Assembly: GCA_003427395.1 (NCBI GenBank)
Contig: BFEA01000201.1
Span: forward strand, 1,198,693-1,226,303
Reading direction: 5' to 3'
Length of the DNA: 27,611 nucleotides
Origin: Chara braunii
Lineage: Eukaryota; Streptophyta; Charophyceae; Charales; Characeae
Part shown: positions 26,790 to 27,611 of the stretch, piece by piece
How positions within the stretch are numbered: position 1 is the first letter of the stretch
Layout: each line of letters starts with the position of its first letter
The notes under the pieces: model-generated
Databases searched by the model: none
Told to the model about the DNA's origin: nothing
Seen by the model: the letters and a program-made list of their open reading frames with translations, nothing else
Position numbers and translations under genes: made by a program

Positions 26790-27611
26790 TGTGACGAACC
26801 ACTTTCTGTAACGCGCGACTTTCTGCGCAGTTGCAATGAGGGGTCCTAAGTTGGGAAGGTTAGGCAAATTACGGGAGGTCGGGATCGGTGGGAAATTGCA
26901 TCAGTGTCCTTGCTTTTTCGTCTTTTTCGTCGCTTCTTTTCGAATGGCTGGGTTCGGAGCTGGGTGTGTCCTGAAACGGCCGGTTGATTGATTGGTTGGC
27001 CGGATGGCTGGCGCGCTGCCGCGCGCGATTAATAAATGTTGATGTCGTTTCTTTTGTTTCGGTTCCAAACTTTTGGGCGCGAACATCGCGCGGGAATTTG
27101 CTTCGTTCTTTTTGAATTTTCCTTTTAAATCTTTTTCGAATTTTGTCAAGCCCCGATGGCTCTCGGAATTTTGGACTTTTGCTTTTGGCATTTGTGTTTT
27201 TTGCTTCTTCGCATTAGATAGGAATTTAGGAATTTCGTAATTAGGATTTTCCTTGCCGCGCAACGCTTTTTGTCTACGCGCTTCTTCATGCGGCTATAAC
27301 AGAACTCTGATTAGTAGGCGCCTTTAATCGTGTGTGTAACTGTAATTTTGGGCGGGCGCCATTGTAGCTGTATCTTTCTTCTTGCGCTTCGTCTTTCCCG
27401 CCCTTCTTCTCTTTCTTTTGCTGCGTTTTTGGTAGCCGCGGTCTGCATGATCGGATCAGAGCGGCTACGTCCCCCACGCCGCGATCAGACCATGCAGAAG
27501 TAGGCAAACCCTTCCCCTTCCCTTCTTCTAAGTCCTTGTAATTCCGTGTTCTTCGCGCATGCATGCACGCTATAAATTCCGGCTGCGCGATTAGTTAACT
27601 CTCTTAACCAG
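26790..27611 (+). repeat. Gypsy-2 3' LTR, truncated by window end
   Basis: Aligns with 17517-18298 from TGTGACGAACCA up to TTAACTCTCTTAACCAG, where the window stops. It carries a 36-bp segment at about 27066-27101 and a longer GC-rich stretch near 26994-27023 that are absent or shorter in the 5' copy, and lacks 9 bp near 27453. The TATA box is conserved at 27571-27576. Confidence 0.92.

Larger units (their letters stand above)
17517..27611 (+). mobile_element. Gypsy-2: Ty3/gypsy retrotransposon nested in Gypsy-1
   Basis: Two LTR copies in direct orientation: 17517 onward and 26790 to the window end. They share about 780-820 bp of aligned sequence that starts at the same TGTGACGAACCA. Between them lie a primer site, gag, protease, RT, RNase H, a PHD-like finger, integrase and an extra ORF. 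By eye about 13 substitutions, mostly transitions, separate the first roughly 215 aligned LTR bases, so it is not a recent insertion. The target-site duplication cannot be tested because the right end is outside the window. Confidence 0.9.

Overview
This window is transposon-derived DNA from a eukaryote, most likely a green-lineage (plant or streptophyte-alga) nuclear genome. The evidence is two Ty3/gypsy elements (one with a chromodomain, one with an initiator-tRNA-Met type primer site), LINE-type non-LTR elements with a plant-like RNA-binding ORF1, microsatellites and an assembly gap. Several protein remnants recall charophyte (Chara-like) elements, but that is from memory and was not checked. 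I see no host gene, tRNA, rRNA or CRISPR array, and every coding region carries stops or frameshifts unless noted.

Layout. 1-540: unassigned. 541-2165: an array of about 24 degenerate hairpin units of roughly 60-75 bp sharing an ATAAGTT-type loop. The stems differ between units but stay self-complementary, and a six-unit higher-order repeat occurs three times. 2572-2780: an 84-bp tandem repeat. 2781-4540: no recognisable gene. 4942-5717: decayed LINE ORF1. 6250-8223: an inserted, internally deleted LINE-like sequence with ORF1-like head, RT zinc-binding tail and poly-A, bounded by a 54-bp inverted repeat. 8235-10918: end of ORF1 and a degenerate ORF2 (endonuclease and reverse transcriptase) of a LINE. 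10979-11413: an N gap whose two flanks are the same 76 bp.

11772-12077: two copies, 180 bp apart, of a 63-bp sequence that on the minus strand is a type III hammerhead ribozyme. One copy has the whole catalytic core; the other is broken. Each abuts a microsatellite. About 12200-13620: a leader or LTR-like stretch with a TATA box.

13623-17516: Gypsy-1, a chromovirus remnant (gag zinc knuckle, protease, RT, RNase H, integrase, half a chromodomain). 17517-27611: Gypsy-2, a separate and younger-looking Ty3 element inserted inside Gypsy-1's chromodomain. It has a long 5' LTR, primer site, gag, protease, RT-RNase H, an unusual PHD-like zinc finger between RNase H and integrase, integrase, an extra 3' ORF, and about 820 bp of its 3' LTR, cut by the window end.

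The genes do not form a host pathway. The window records successive insertions: LINE into LINE, Gypsy-2 into Gypsy-1. The two signals least explained by ordinary transposon annotation are the hammerhead pair and the hairpin array.
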